25,326 nt of DNA from Tritrichomonas foetus (GCA_001839685.1 MLAK01001007.1:1498-26823); one strand, 5' to 3'. Positions 9,888-19,408 are shown, numbered from the stretch's first letter. Notes: a model not told the origin generated them from the letters alone. A program made the numbers and translations.

Positions 9888-11933
9888 ATGAAATTTACCC
9901 AATTACTTCACTCTTTACGATTTACGATTGTTTTTCTTTCATGTATTCTCGCTTTTCTCATTCGTCTCTTTTCAAATCTCAAAGCCGAGCCAATTATTCA
10001 TGAATTTGATCCGCATTTTAATTGGCGTTGTACACAGTATATCGATCAGCACGGCCTTTATGAATTTCTAAACTGGTTTGACAATATTTCATGGTACCCG
10101 CAGGGTCGCCCCGTTGGCGAAACCTCGTATCCAGGAATGATGTTCACATCGGCGATTATCAAATGGATGCTTCAAAAGATTCAAATTCACATTGACATTA
10201 TTGATATTTGTATTTACAGTGGTCCAGTTTTTGCCGTACTTTCAACATTACTTTCATTTTTGTATGGGCAATTAATTGAAGATTCCTCACTTGGCTGTCT
10301 ATTTGCAGCACTCGCCTCATTCATTCCTGGCACGATTTCCAGGTCCATGGCAGGTTCCTATGATTATGAGTGTATTGCTTTGTTCATTTTGGTTCTTTGC
10401 TTATATACATTCACGCTTGCGCTCAAAAATGGCTCACTTTTCTATTCAATGATTTCAGCCCTAGCATATGGCTACATGTGTCTTACATGGGGTGGCTATG
10501 TTTTTATCTCGAACTGTATACCATTATATACAGTGGTGCTTATTGTTTTGGGAAGATACAGTTGGAGACTTCACATCACATATTCAATCTGGGCTGTTGT
10601 TGGCACTCTTTTATCTTATGAGATTCCATTCATTGGCGATAAAATATTGAAGAAGCCTGAACATTTTGCCCTTTTAGGTGTTTTCATTTTTATCCAAGTA
10701 TGGGGATTCTTTACACTTCTTTATCATCAACTTTCACAGCCTTCATATTCATCACTTGTTGTTTGCTCAATTATGATTTTCCCTCTATTTGTTTTGGTCT
10801 TCTTCACAATTGGAGCATCAACAGGCCTCCTTGGTGGTTTCTCTGGCCGATTGATGCAACTTTTCAATCCTGCCTACGTCACTAAAACAATTCCTATTCT
10901 TGCTTCTGTTGCTGAACATCAAACGTCTTCTTGGCCGATGTTTTTCCTTGAGTGTGGACTTATTAATTTACTCTTTCCTTTAGGTTGTTATTTCATTTTA
11001 AAGAATGGAATTTCATCTGCTAATGAAAGTGTATTTCTAATATTAATTTATGGTCTTTCAACTTTATATTTTGCAGGTGTAATGGTTCGTTTGGTGATGG
11101 TTTTCACGCCAGCTGCAACATTTCTTGCTTCTATTGGAATTCAACGTCTTCTTCGTGCTTCCTTTAATTCTAAATATCAAAAGAAAAGTAAGGCATTAGC
11201 AAGGACTGTTCAAATAACACTTTTTATTCTTTTAGTTCAATCTGTACTTCATGGCGTTTGGTTAGCGATGAATTCTTATTCTGGTGATCATATTCATTTC
11301 CCTGTTCGTTCACCTTATGGATTTGAAGATTCAGATGATTACAGAGAAGGTTATCGATGGCTTTGGACCAATACTGGACATAATGAACGTGTAATGAGTT
11401 GGTGGGATTATGGCTATCAAATCACATCAATGGGTGGAAGAGGCTGTATGGCTGATGGTAATACAAATAACTTTACTCATATTGGTATTATTGGTATGAC
11501 CATGTCATCACCTGAACCAATTAGTTGGAGACTAGCTAGATTGATGGGAGCTGATTATATGCTTGTCATCTTTGGTGGTGCAAGTGGATATGACGGTGAC
11601 GATATAAATAAATTCTTGTGGATGCCAAAAATTGCACATCAAACATTTACAAACATTTCTGGAGATATGTACCTTCCAAGATATGGACCGCTTGTAAGTC
11701 CAGGAATGTCAAAGAATATGACATATTCTATGATGTTTAGATTTTGTTATCATAACTTTAAGAGGTTTGAGTTTCACTCTTCGGTACCATCAGGATTTGA
11801 TTTGTCAAGGTTCCAACAAGTACCAAATTTGGATATCAAACTGACCAATTTCGAAGAAGCTTTCACGAGCAAGCATTGGATTGTTCGTATTTATAGAGTG
11901 AAACCTGACCCACTTTGGAACAGAGTGTATTGA
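9888..11933 (+). CDS. STT3: Oligosaccharyltransferase catalytic subunit STT3
   Basis: STT3 moves the lipid-linked oligosaccharide onto Asn in N-x-S/T sequons in the endoplasmic reticulum. This 681-residue protein is multi-spanning, with a first membrane helix at about residues 12-30 and many more up to about residue 465. The luminal signature WWDYG is at residues 505-509 (SWWDYGYQI), followed by GGRGCMADGNT. The first-loop acidic motif is present (EFDPHFNWR, near residue 39). The SVAEHQTSSW segment fits the SVSE-type motif of the external loop, and DYMLVIFGG with the later WMPKI fits the DK/MI region. Length is close to that of protist STT3 proteins. It follows the Vps18-like gene in the same direction after 183 bp. 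Confidence 0.97.
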   Translation: MKFTQLLHSLRFTIVFLSCILAFLIRLFSNLKAEPIIHEFDPHFNWRCTQYIDQHGLYEFLNWFDNISWYPQGRPVGETSYPGMMFTSAIIKWMLQKIQIHIDIIDICIYSGPVFAVLSTLLSFLYGQLIEDSSLGCLFAALASFIPGTISRSMAGSYDYECIALFILVLCLYTFTLALKNGSLFYSMISALAYGYMCLTWGGYVFISNCIPLYTVVLIVLGRYSWRLHITYSIWAVVGTLLSYEIPFIGDKILKKPEHFALLGVFIFIQVWGFFTLLYHQLSQPSYSSLVVCSIMIFPLFVLVFFTIGASTGLLGGFSGRLMQLFNPAYVTKTIPILASVAEHQTSSWPMFFLECGLINLLFPLGCYFILKNGISSANESVFLILIYGLSTLYFAGVMVRLVMVFTPAATFLASIGIQRLLRASFNSKYQKKSKALARTVQITLFILLVQSVLHGVWLAMNSYSGDHIHFPVRSPYGFEDSDDYREGYRWLWTNTGHNERVMSWWDYGYQITSMGGRGCMADGNTNNFTHIGIIGMTMSSPEPISWRLARLMGADYMLVIFGGASGYDGDDINKFLWMPKIAHQTFTNISGDMYLPRYGPLVSPGMSKNMTYSMMFRFCYHNFKRFEFHSSVPSGFDLSRFQQVPNLDIKLTNFEEAFTSKHWIVRIYRVKPDPLWNRVY

Positions 11934-12159
11934 TATTTTATAAAAAAATAATAATAACATTAAATATAGTAATTTAATTTAATAAAACCCGGTAATACTT
12001 TTTCATTGTTATGAATATTTATGTTTAAAATGGATACCAACAACACTTCCAATAATGAAGGCTATATAATAATAGTATTGTTAATAGATAAAAATAAAAT
12101 AAATAGAAAAATGTTTATTATTATAAAAAACAAGAAAATCATTCAAAATAATAATCTAT

Positions 12160-13680
12160 TTATGTTCGGCAATACATGAAATTAGTCATTTCTGACACCA
12201 TGAATTGAGTAAGATTGATTCCAGGAGAATTCAAAATCAAGTTCCATTTTTCAACACATGGAATTCGAACTGCCACATTTCCGCAGAATGGAGTTCGATG
12301 CAAAACTAAGAAGAGTTGTTTATTTGAACTATAAGCAAGAGACTCAGCGAGTGCTGAACCAGTGAATCCAACGATTGCTTCCGATGATTTTGTCAAATGA
12401 AAAAGTGCTGCAGTTTTCAAAGCCTGATTTTTCACTTTTTTCAAGCATTCTAAATCATCAAATGTAAAAATTTTATGTGGGCCGAGTTTTTTCCATTTAA
12501 TTGACGAAAACCCGCTTCCTTTTTTAATGAGAAGCCAACTTTGTTGATCATTATCAATTGAATCCATACACCTCAACATTGTATCAGTCATTGTTTTCAA
12601 ACGATGAACTGACGCAATGGTTGAATCAGCAACTGATATGATGGATTGATTACCAATTTCTGTTTTGATTGATGTGGAAAGAGATTTAACATTTTTTGAG
12701 AAAACAAGAAGAACTGATGCAAAATTAGTATATGCTTCATCAATGTTACATATGCTACATAAAAATGAACGATAAACAGGATTTGCCCAAATCAAAGGAG
12801 CGATAAACTCGTCACAATCAACTAATACAACTTTATCAAATAGAAAAAGCTTTTCAGAAATATTAGCTTGAAGGATATCAGACCATCTCCATTTATGTGC
12901 AGGTGGAACAATAAATGAAGGTGGTGTCACCAAATCCAAAATTGTGTGTGTAATTGGTCGTTTAGGAAATAGCTTCTCATATCGCCATTCCCAGCCTGGA
13001 GAAAGAAATGCTTCATTCATATCATCAGCCCAGTCAACAAGAAGCTCACGATCAGAGACTAGTGCAAGAGCAAATGATGATAGGAGACCGTTTATTTGAT
13101 GTTCAAACGATAGGGATGGATCTGGCTGAAAAACTAAAAATTTCCTTTCATCAATTGGACGCATTTGTCTGAAGCCAATGTTCGGTAAATACGAGTTTGT
13201 AAACCAATCGCTAAAATTGGTCTCGAAATTTTCCTGCGATGTCAGCGTGTTATGCGAAATATCAGAATTATGGGAAAATTGGGATTCTTGAAAACTACCT
13301 CGCCTTTTACAGCAATTTGGGAAAGCCGTAATACCATTATTCAGTTTATAATAAAGCGTCTCTTGGCGAATTGCAAATGACCATCCAATGGTTAATACGA
13401 ATGCCCATAAGATGAGCCACGTTCCAGCCACAACTGGGATTAGATCGTCGTTTTTGAATGAAATCTGACAGACGTTGATCGGTAGAGGTGAAAAAATTGA
13501 GAGTTTTCCGCGCGAGCTAGGAATGAATAAAATCTTGAACCAAAAAAGCGCAATCCAAATCGTTGGAACTGAAATCGCAATAAAGACGAGATAGAACGCT
13601 ATTGATTTTTCTTCGTAGCCAAGGCCGATGACGAGGTGCCAAACTGAAGAAACGGTTGAGCCTCCAACTAGGCAAAGCAT
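12160..13680 (-). CDS. Membrane-anchored fucosyltransferase-like (GT37/NodZ-type) protein
   Basis: The frame is open from about 13785 to 12160, but it has no ATG before 13680. I take 13680 as the start (506 residues) because TCATTTTTCG lies 11-20 bases upstream on the coding strand. Numbering from there, hydrophobic segments lie at about 26-54 and 81-104, with a luminal-type region after them. Residues about 181-217 (FLVFQPDPS...INGLLSSFALALVSDRELLVDW) resemble the first conserved block of GT37 xyloglucan fucosyltransferases, and 434-455 (EAIVGFTGSALAESLAY) resembles the last block. A GDP-fucose transferase in the Golgi is the best guess. The N-terminal membrane bundle is longer than the usual single anchor. 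The reading frame continues upstream of the ATG with 29 further mostly hydrophobic codons, so a non-ATG start, frameshift or lost exon is possible. Confidence 0.55.
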   Translation of the reverse strand: MLCLVGGSTVSSVWHLVIGLGYEEKSIAFYLVFIAISVPTIWIALFWFKILFIPSSRGKLSIFSPLPINVCQISFKNDDLIPVVAGTWLILWAFVLTIGWSFAIRQETLYYKLNNGITAFPNCCKRRGSFQESQFSHNSDISHNTLTSQENFETNFSDWFTNSYLPNIGFRQMRPIDERKFLVFQPDPSLSFEHQINGLLSSFALALVSDRELLVDWADDMNEAFLSPGWEWRYEKLFPKRPITHTILDLVTPPSFIVPPAHKWRWSDILQANISEKLFLFDKVVLVDCDEFIAPLIWANPVYRSFLCSICNIDEAYTNFASVLLVFSKNVKSLSTSIKTEIGNQSIISVADSTIASVHRLKTMTDTMLRCMDSIDNDQQSWLLIKKGSGFSSIKWKKLGPHKIFTFDDLECLKKVKNQALKTAALFHLTKSSEAIVGFTGSALAESLAYSSNKQLFLVLHRTPFCGNVAVRIPCVEKWNLILNSPGINLTQFMVSEMTNFMYCRT

Positions 13681-13767
13681 GACGCATTCGAAAAATGAAG
13701 ACAGTATGGATGTGACAAAGAATGAAATAATGCCTTGAGCTGAAGCTGACAAACGAATTAAATGCAA

Positions 13768-14180
13768 TTCACGTGAATTATTTTAATGAGAAGGAATTTG
13801 GAGATAAAAGGTTAAATATATGGTCAAATTTAGCCCTTTTCAATAATTTAGTGAAGGGTCGAAAATTTAACGTGTACGATAAAAAAATTCTATCGGATTC
13901 TATCAAAATATTTTTACCAAATTATTTATTCATCCATGAATTATGAAGAATTGTTTAAAGATAAAAAAATAATGAAATGTAGTGCTAAGATTGAAGTTAC
14001 TAAAATTTGACCTAAAACTGGTTATTAACATAGAAAAAGTTTAAATTCATTGAAATCGGTTTAAAGCAATGAAATTGGATAGGCAAAAGTTTTCAACTTT
14101 TCTCACAGAAATTCAAAAAAAAATTGAATAATCAAATGTAGAATGAGTGATGTAAAGTATTTAATTTTTTTATAAAAAAA
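13768..14180. promoter_or_regulatory. Divergent promoter region (fucosyltransferase-like and SCAMP)
   Basis: This 413-bp AT-rich region lies between the divergent starts. Oligo-A and oligo-T runs precede the SCAMP ATG. I see a short direct repeat of GGATTCTATC-type sequence near 13893-13905, and no gene or RNA. Confidence 0.4.
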
Positions 14181-15263
14181 ATGGCGAATCCTTTCGATAA
14201 TACTGTTGAAGACTCGTATAATCCATTCGCTGCCGGAAGTACCTATGACGAGCCAGCTCCAGTTGCCGCACCAACACCCGAGCCTGCCTATTCTGCTCCA
14301 TCCCAATCGACCTATACACAAGATACTTACACTGCACCAGAACCAGACAACAATTACGGATCATCTCAAAAAAGCGGTGGTGGAGGAGGTGGTGGAGCCT
14401 CATCTACAGTGAAAAGCCTATTTGGTGCAATTACCGGAAATAAAAGCGATTACGTCGACCCAGTGTCAGGAATTCCCATTTCTGAGGCCGACCTCGATGC
14501 CCGCGAAGCCGCCTTGAATAAACGAGAAGCCGAAATTCAGTCGAAAGAATCCGCACTCGCAAATGGTACAATCGTTCGCACAGAAAATCCGAAAAACTTC
14601 CCACCGAAACTCAACTGGTGGCGCTATCGTCCAGACGAAGATTTGCCAGAATCCGCCCGAAAATTATGCAAATTCATATTTTACATTTATTTGGCGACAG
14701 GCATTGTATATTTGGTAAATGTCATCGGCTGCCTTTGCTGCCTCAACAGTGGTGCTGCCAAAGTCACATCATCACCAGCCACCAAAATTGTGTTGAGTGT
14801 TATTTATTTGGTTATTTTCTGGCCACTCTCCTTTGAAATTTCCTATTTTGTCCTTTACAACTCGCTTGCTGGTGGAAAAGCTGTTAAGTTCTTCTGCTTC
14901 ATGCTCACCTACTTCATTTGGTTTGGAATGCTTGTTGTTTGCGCTGTTGGTCTCGATGATGGCGGTTCAGTCGGCTTCATCCAGATGATCAATTTGTTCT
15001 CTGCAGAATCAGGAAAGTTCGTTGCAGTCATCGCTTTAATCTTCTGCATCCTTGCCTGCCTCGACGCAGCAGCAATGGCTTACACATTCATTCTCCTCAT
15101 CCGCTACTACAAGAAGGAGGGACTCCAAAAGAAGGCATTCTCAGAAGCTTCAACCTATGCTGCCCAAAAGGCAAAGGAGAACCCTGACTTGATCATGGAC
15201 GTAACAAGAGAAAACCCAGACCTCGTCTACGGTGCCGCAACAACAGCTGCCAAATACGCTTAA
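14181..15263 (+). CDS. Secretory carrier-associated membrane protein (SCAMP)
   Basis: SCAMPs are tetraspanning proteins that cycle through Golgi, secretory and endocytic membranes. This 360-residue protein shows the family layout. NPF repeats, which bind EH domains, occur at residues 3-5 and 14-16 (ANPFD, YNPFA). A Pro/Ala/Thr-rich segment and a Gly-rich stretch follow. A coiled coil lies at about 105-130 (LDAREAALNKREAEIQSKE). The signature NFPPKLNWWRYRPDED precedes four membrane helices over about 165-310, with the conserved Cys-rich loop in the first one. The C-terminal tail has polar and aromatic residues. Codon use is relatively GC-rich, which often goes with high expression in these genomes. 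The ATG follows an A-rich leader, with no clear initiator motif. Confidence 0.92.
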   Translation: MANPFDNTVEDSYNPFAAGSTYDEPAPVAAPTPEPAYSAPSQSTYTQDTYTAPEPDNNYGSSQKSGGGGGGGASSTVKSLFGAITGNKSDYVDPVSGIPISEADLDAREAALNKREAEIQSKESALANGTIVRTENPKNFPPKLNWWRYRPDEDLPESARKLCKFIFYIYLATGIVYLVNVIGCLCCLNSGAAKVTSSPATKIVLSVIYLVIFWPLSFEISYFVLYNSLAGGKAVKFFCFMLTYFIWFGMLVVCAVGLDDGGSVGFIQMINLFSAESGKFVAVIALIFCILACLDAAAMAYTFILLIRYYKKEGLQKKAFSEASTYAAQKAKENPDLIMDVTRENPDLVYGAATTAAKYA

Positions 15264-15532
15264 GCAATACATTTTTTTCCTAATTTTTTAAAAGAAAATT
15301 CACAAAAAACTATCTTTTTCTATTTAATACTAATCATTTGGGTTTTCTTGTATGAAATAGAAGTTAAGAATACAAATCTAAGTAAAGAATACGAATATGA
15401 AGTTAAATTACGAATATGAAGTTAAGTAAAGAATACGTATATTTGTTACAAAATTTTCACCGCTCCATATATTACATTACTGTAAAGAAAAAACAAACAG
15501 AAGTTCTATCTAGAAATATTTATTTATAAAAT
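15264..15532. other. Convergent spacer with decayed tandem repeats
   Basis: This 269-bp AT-rich spacer lies between the SCAMP and beta-helix stop codons. At 15359-15445 it has four imperfect copies of a GAAGTTAA-(x)-AATACGAATAT type unit of about 20 bp. No gene is visible. Confidence 0.55.
15359..15445. repeat. Imperfect tandem repeat, about 20-bp unit
   Basis: Units built from AAGTTAA, AAGTAAAGAATACGAATATG and similar strings recur with small indels over 87 bp. It may be a decayed minisatellite in the 3' spacer. Confidence 0.55.
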
Positions 15533-17158
15533 TCAAACAAATAATTTATCATTAGGTAGATTTTGGTAGTTCATTCGGCATTTCCTCTTTACCAAATAAT
15601 CGAACGAATAAAACAAAAACAATAAAATGATTGATACTAGTGTAAACATTATCATTAAACCTGTTAAATTGTGAACAAAATAGAAATAAAATTTAGGCTT
15701 TTTCACTTTTCCAACATTATAACTACATAAAATACATGATGAACGAATTGATCCACGAAGAGAATATTTTTTCATTCCAGAAAAACTTAATTGAAACAAA
15801 GAAACTTTCCCTGTTGCATTAATATGACCATATGGCGAACTTCCTTGAAAATAACTATTGCTAACACTCAAAGTTGAACCATGTGATAAAATTGAATAAG
15901 AATCGTCATTACTTCCGATATTATTCATAAATTTAGAATCAAAAATATGAGCTTTTCCTTTTTTCATTTTAATAGCGGCTACTTTATTTCGTCTGAATGA
16001 TGAGTTTTGTATCTCTAAATAAGATTTTTTTGAATAAATAGAGCTTTTTAATGCAAAATTTTCTTTGAATTTACAATTATTCAAGACTACTTTGGAGCTT
16101 TCATCAACACCAATCACAAACTCATCAACATTATTTCCAATAAATTGTGCATTTGTTAAATTAATCAAAGATTTCATTCCACGAGTATCTAAAATCGAAG
16201 TTCCATGATTTTCTATAAAGAAACAAGGATGTAAAATATAGAATTCAGAGCCAGGAAGATAAAATAATGGCCTGTCTCCACTAAAATTGTTAATTATACT
16301 AGATTCATTAAAACTAACAACTGAATGAACAGAAGTAGTTAAAAAAGAACCCATATTATTTGATATTGTTGTATTTGTAAAATTAAATTCACAAGTTCCA
16401 TCACAAAGCATAGTTTCTGGATGTTTATTGAATTCAAAAGTGCAATTCCAAAATCCAAAACATGAACGAAATTCAAATTGATGAAGTGGAGAATGAGGAG
16501 AAGAATTAAAACGAATTGTAGTATTTGTATATTCACAAACAGAGTTAATAGCAAATAAAAGCGCCTGTCTAGAATTTGATTTAACAAAGTTTCTTTCAAT
16601 TAATGTCATATTTAAATACAAATGAGTTGAAAACATAGAAATTAAAGAAGAATTCAAAACTGTATTTTCAACCAAAACGCATTCATCTAATTTGCATTTT
16701 CCAACACCAAATGAAAGAAGGCCAATACCGCCTTTGACATGATTATGGGTAAAATATGAATTAGATATGACTCCTTTTTCAACCGTACGAAAACATGCAA
16801 TCGAGCATGAAAAACCGGTAAAGTGAAACGAATGAATTCGAGGTTCTTCCGTACTTTGAACAACGATAAAAGAAAATCCAACATTTTGCAATTTGGTCCC
16901 ATTAATTGTCATATTGTCACTTGCAACAATAACTCCTTGTGCTAGTGCTGAATTGAATAATACTCGTGCTTTTTCAAGGTCGTCCGGCTCTCCGATATAA
17001 TCGCCTTTGATGAAAATAATATCTTTCGGTCTAACTTTTTTTACGACTCTTTCAAAACTGCAGGGTTGGAGAAGATGACAAAAATCATTATCTGCACCGT
17101 TTAAAGCTGTGTAATAGTCTGAGCATGCTGCGAAAAAAGAAAATAGATGTATTAACAT
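15533..17158 (-). CDS. Type I surface protein with parallel beta-helix (Pmp-like) ectodomain
   Basis: This 541-residue protein starts with a short hydrophobic leader (LIHLFSFFAACS) and ends with one membrane helix at about 500-521, then a basic stop-transfer sequence (KRKC) and a 15-20 residue cytoplasmic tail. The ectodomain is a run of short Asn- and Ser-rich strands (such as FIGNNVDEF, FKENFALKS, FRRNKVAAI) typical of right-handed parallel beta-helices, as in the polymorphic membrane protein-like families of trichomonads. Many N-x-S/T sequons (NMT, NTT, NSS, NCT) suggest heavy N-glycosylation. The tail holds Y531-QNL, a YxxPhi sorting motif. It probably works at the cell surface, perhaps in adhesion. 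It is transcribed divergently from the MCM-like gene with only 128 bp between starts. Confidence 0.8.
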   Translation of the reverse strand: MLIHLFSFFAACSDYYTALNGADNDFCHLLQPCSFERVVKKVRPKDIIFIKGDYIGEPDDLEKARVLFNSALAQGVIVASDNMTINGTKLQNVGFSFIVVQSTEEPRIHSFHFTGFSCSIACFRTVEKGVISNSYFTHNHVKGGIGLLSFGVGKCKLDECVLVENTVLNSSLISMFSTHLYLNMTLIERNFVKSNSRQALLFAINSVCEYTNTTIRFNSSPHSPLHQFEFRSCFGFWNCTFEFNKHPETMLCDGTCEFNFTNTTISNNMGSFLTTSVHSVVSFNESSIINNFSGDRPLFYLPGSEFYILHPCFFIENHGTSILDTRGMKSLINLTNAQFIGNNVDEFVIGVDESSKVVLNNCKFKENFALKSSIYSKKSYLEIQNSSFRRNKVAAIKMKKGKAHIFDSKFMNNIGSNDDSYSILSHGSTLSVSNSYFQGSSPYGHINATGKVSLFQLSFSGMKKYSLRGSIRSSCILCSYNVGKVKKPKFYFYFVHNLTGLMIMFTLVSIILLFLFYSFDYLVKRKCRMNYQNLPNDKLFV

Positions 17159-17286
17159 TTAGTTCGACAACTTTTTAAGGTGAAAATAATCGTTAAAATC
17201 AAGATATGTGATATGAAAATAATTCATCAAAACACATCAAAAAAAAAAAATGATGTAAAAAAATTCACTGCAATTCGACAACAAAA
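17159..17286. promoter_or_regulatory. Short bidirectional promoter with duplicated motif TTCGACAAC
   Basis: This 128-bp spacer lies between divergent start codons. The nonamer TTCGACAAC occurs at 17163-17171 and 17274-17282, each exactly 4 bp from its neighbouring start codon. The two copies point the same way on the plus strand, so each gene sees a different orientation. They may be shared initiator or core promoter elements. Confidence 0.5.
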
Positions 17287-19182
17287 ATGAATTTATCCGA
17301 GCGCATTTCTTTATTCCAATTCCTTTTTATCGATAGGGAGATTGAAGATTTTGTCAATATTGCATCAAAATGGTCAATAAAAGAATCTCAAAAAAATATG
17401 AAAATTGGAATAGGTGAACGTCGAATTCTTTCCAAGCTAAACAGCTTTTCTCATACATTTAAGTTCGATGCAACTCGAATGGCAGATTTTTCGTCAGATT
17501 TAGGAGAAAAATTATTTCGCGAATATCCTGATTTCAAAAATTCTTTGCATGATGCAGTATTTCGAATGTTAACTGGTATTTACAAGACACGAACAGGGAG
17601 AAATCGAGTACCTTTGGAACCAAATCAAATTCAAATCTCAATCGAGCCACGGAATCTTCCTTTCGAACTAGAAGGCTTCAGAGCAAAAGACAGCTCACTA
17701 ATACTTGGCAGCCACAGGCGAATCATTGGCCGACTCATTAATATCGAACCGACTCAAAACATTATTCAGTTATACAGGTTTGTTTGCATCAACAAAAAGT
17801 GCAATTTTTCGTTTTATGTTCGTGGAAGTGAACGATGCATTGATTCTTTCACAATATGCAAAAAATGCGGCAGCAGCACAGAAGAAGACGAAAAAGGTAG
17901 GATTACAACACCATCAACGAAAATTTCCGTTTTTTCGGGTCATTCTTTCTTTTCTCTTCCCTTTGAAATCATCATAAAAAAGAAAATGGTTCATAATTTG
18001 CAAATAGGTCAATTCATTGGCTCAATCCTTTCCTCTACAAACTCACATTCGCGAATGCTCTTCACGCCAGCCTTCATCACGGCTAATTCATCGAATTTTA
18101 AATCAAAACTTTGTAGAAATGATGTGAAAGGATTTGAAGGTTTGTTTGAATTGTTGAAAATATGTTTTCCTTGTCGACATCCCCCATTACTAAAGGTTGC
18201 ATGTGCATCGATTGCGACTTTTGTTTCACATGGAACCATTCTTTTAGTTACGGAAAACTTGGCTTCCTTGAAATTTTATGAAGATTTCTTGAAAACTTCT
18301 ATTTTTGGAAATGTTGCTTCTTCTTATGTAAACTTCTATTCTTCTTACGTATGTAAAAGCTTTTCAACAAAGCTTTATTCATTGACGACTGCAGATGTTG
18401 TGATAATTTCTCATTTGAAGTTACAAAATCCATCTCAGTGTGAAAAATTGTTTCGTTCTATTTCACAAAAAGGTGGACATGGAGGTTCAAGAAGAAATGC
18501 AGCAGTTATTGTTTTGGTAATTGCTGAAAATTATGATTTGTTTAATTTGTTTCCGAAACAAAATTCCAGTTTTTGTTCATCTGTTTATGAAATTTTTGAT
18601 TTGGTGATGAGAGCACCATCACCAACTAAACAAATCATTGTTGATCATCTAACAGGGAAAAATGCATATTCACGAACTTCATCAGCAGCATCTTTAATAT
18701 CGAACTTGAGAAATAACCACTTTGTTTCTCAAAATCTTCCAAGTAATCCTTCAAACATTTCTGGAAATAATATTGTAAATAATGATGTAAATAATTATTT
18801 GTATGTGGAAACTATTGTAGTGAGAGAAGAAGCAATGAAATTGATTGAGAATTACTCAGAAATTGTAGAAGAAGGTGTTATTAACTGCTCCAGAATTGTT
18901 AAACTTCTTGTTGAAGAAATCGCAAAAGCTTTGGCATATATCAGAGGACGGAATAATGTTGATGTTGATGATGCTGTTTTGGCGATTTACTTCTGTGAAG
19001 AAAAACAAGCATGCTTTGGAAACTGTTCAAATGAATACAACAGTGATTTACATATTGACCAATTTGTCATTGACCACGCATTCTTCTCGCCTGGTATTTC
19101 TCACATACCTACAAATGATGAAGGAGCTCTTTTTAAATGTTGGAAATTGTTGCTTGAAAAATCTATCACAGATCACATTTGA
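17287..19182 (+). CDS. MCM-family protein with degenerate ATPase, MCMDC2-like
   Basis: Residues 40-110 match the MCM N-terminal helical domain (FKFDATRMADFSSDLGEKLF), and 110-160 match the OB fold with GRLINIEPTQNIIQLYRF. A zinc finger lies at C167-x4-C172 ... C191-x2-C194; the first pair is spaced 4 instead of the usual 2. The AAA core is degraded. LLVTENLASLK (319-329) replaces LLIGDPGTAKS, so Walker A glycines are gone. VVIISHLKL (371-379) replaces VCCIDEFDK, so the acidic pair is S375-H376. EIFDL (435-439) replaces the SRFDL arginine finger with I436. A C-terminal MCM-type helical lid (IRGRNNVDVDDAVLAIYF) remains. No helicase activity is expected. The 631-residue length and pattern fit MCMDC2, a meiotic recombination factor. 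Another lost-activity MCM8/9 copy is the main alternative. Confidence 0.75.
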   Translation: MNLSERISLFQFLFIDREIEDFVNIASKWSIKESQKNMKIGIGERRILSKLNSFSHTFKFDATRMADFSSDLGEKLFREYPDFKNSLHDAVFRMLTGIYKTRTGRNRVPLEPNQIQISIEPRNLPFELEGFRAKDSSLILGSHRRIIGRLINIEPTQNIIQLYRFVCINKKCNFSFYVRGSERCIDSFTICKKCGSSTEEDEKGRITTPSTKISVFSGHSFFSLPFEIIIKKKMVHNLQIGQFIGSILSSTNSHSRMLFTPAFITANSSNFKSKLCRNDVKGFEGLFELLKICFPCRHPPLLKVACASIATFVSHGTILLVTENLASLKFYEDFLKTSIFGNVASSYVNFYSSYVCKSFSTKLYSLTTADVVIISHLKLQNPSQCEKLFRSISQKGGHGGSRRNAAVIVLVIAENYDLFNLFPKQNSSFCSSVYEIFDLVMRAPSPTKQIIVDHLTGKNAYSRTSSAASLISNLRNNHFVSQNLPSNPSNISGNNIVNNDVNNYLYVETIVVREEAMKLIENYSEIVEEGVINCSRIVKLLVEEIAKALAYIRGRNNVDVDDAVLAIYFCEEKQACFGNCSNEYNSDLHIDQFVIDHAFFSPGISHIPTNDEGALFKCWKLLLEKSITDHI

Positions 19183-19221
19183 AACTAAAATACTAATTAA
19201 AATTTCCATTACTGTTACATA

Positions 19222-19408
19222 ATTATGAATTTTCTTCTAAGGTTGATCTGAAGTACGAATTAAGAAAATATTTCTCTGCAATAATATGTGTTCATTTAAA
19301 GTTATCTTTGGTTAAATAAAGTTGAATTTCCAAAAGAATCATTGTATTAATGTGTATAACTATGAAATTTTTCTTCTAGTAAAATTTAGAATGCGAATTA
19401 AAATTCAA
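19222..19408. repeat. Decayed direct repeat pair (copies about 136 bp apart)
   Basis: Copy A at 19222-19268 and copy B at 19358-19408 share AA-TATGAA, TTTTCTTCTA and GCGAATTAA/ACGAATTAA in the same order, with substitutions and small indels. This looks like an old local duplication. Confidence 0.4.
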
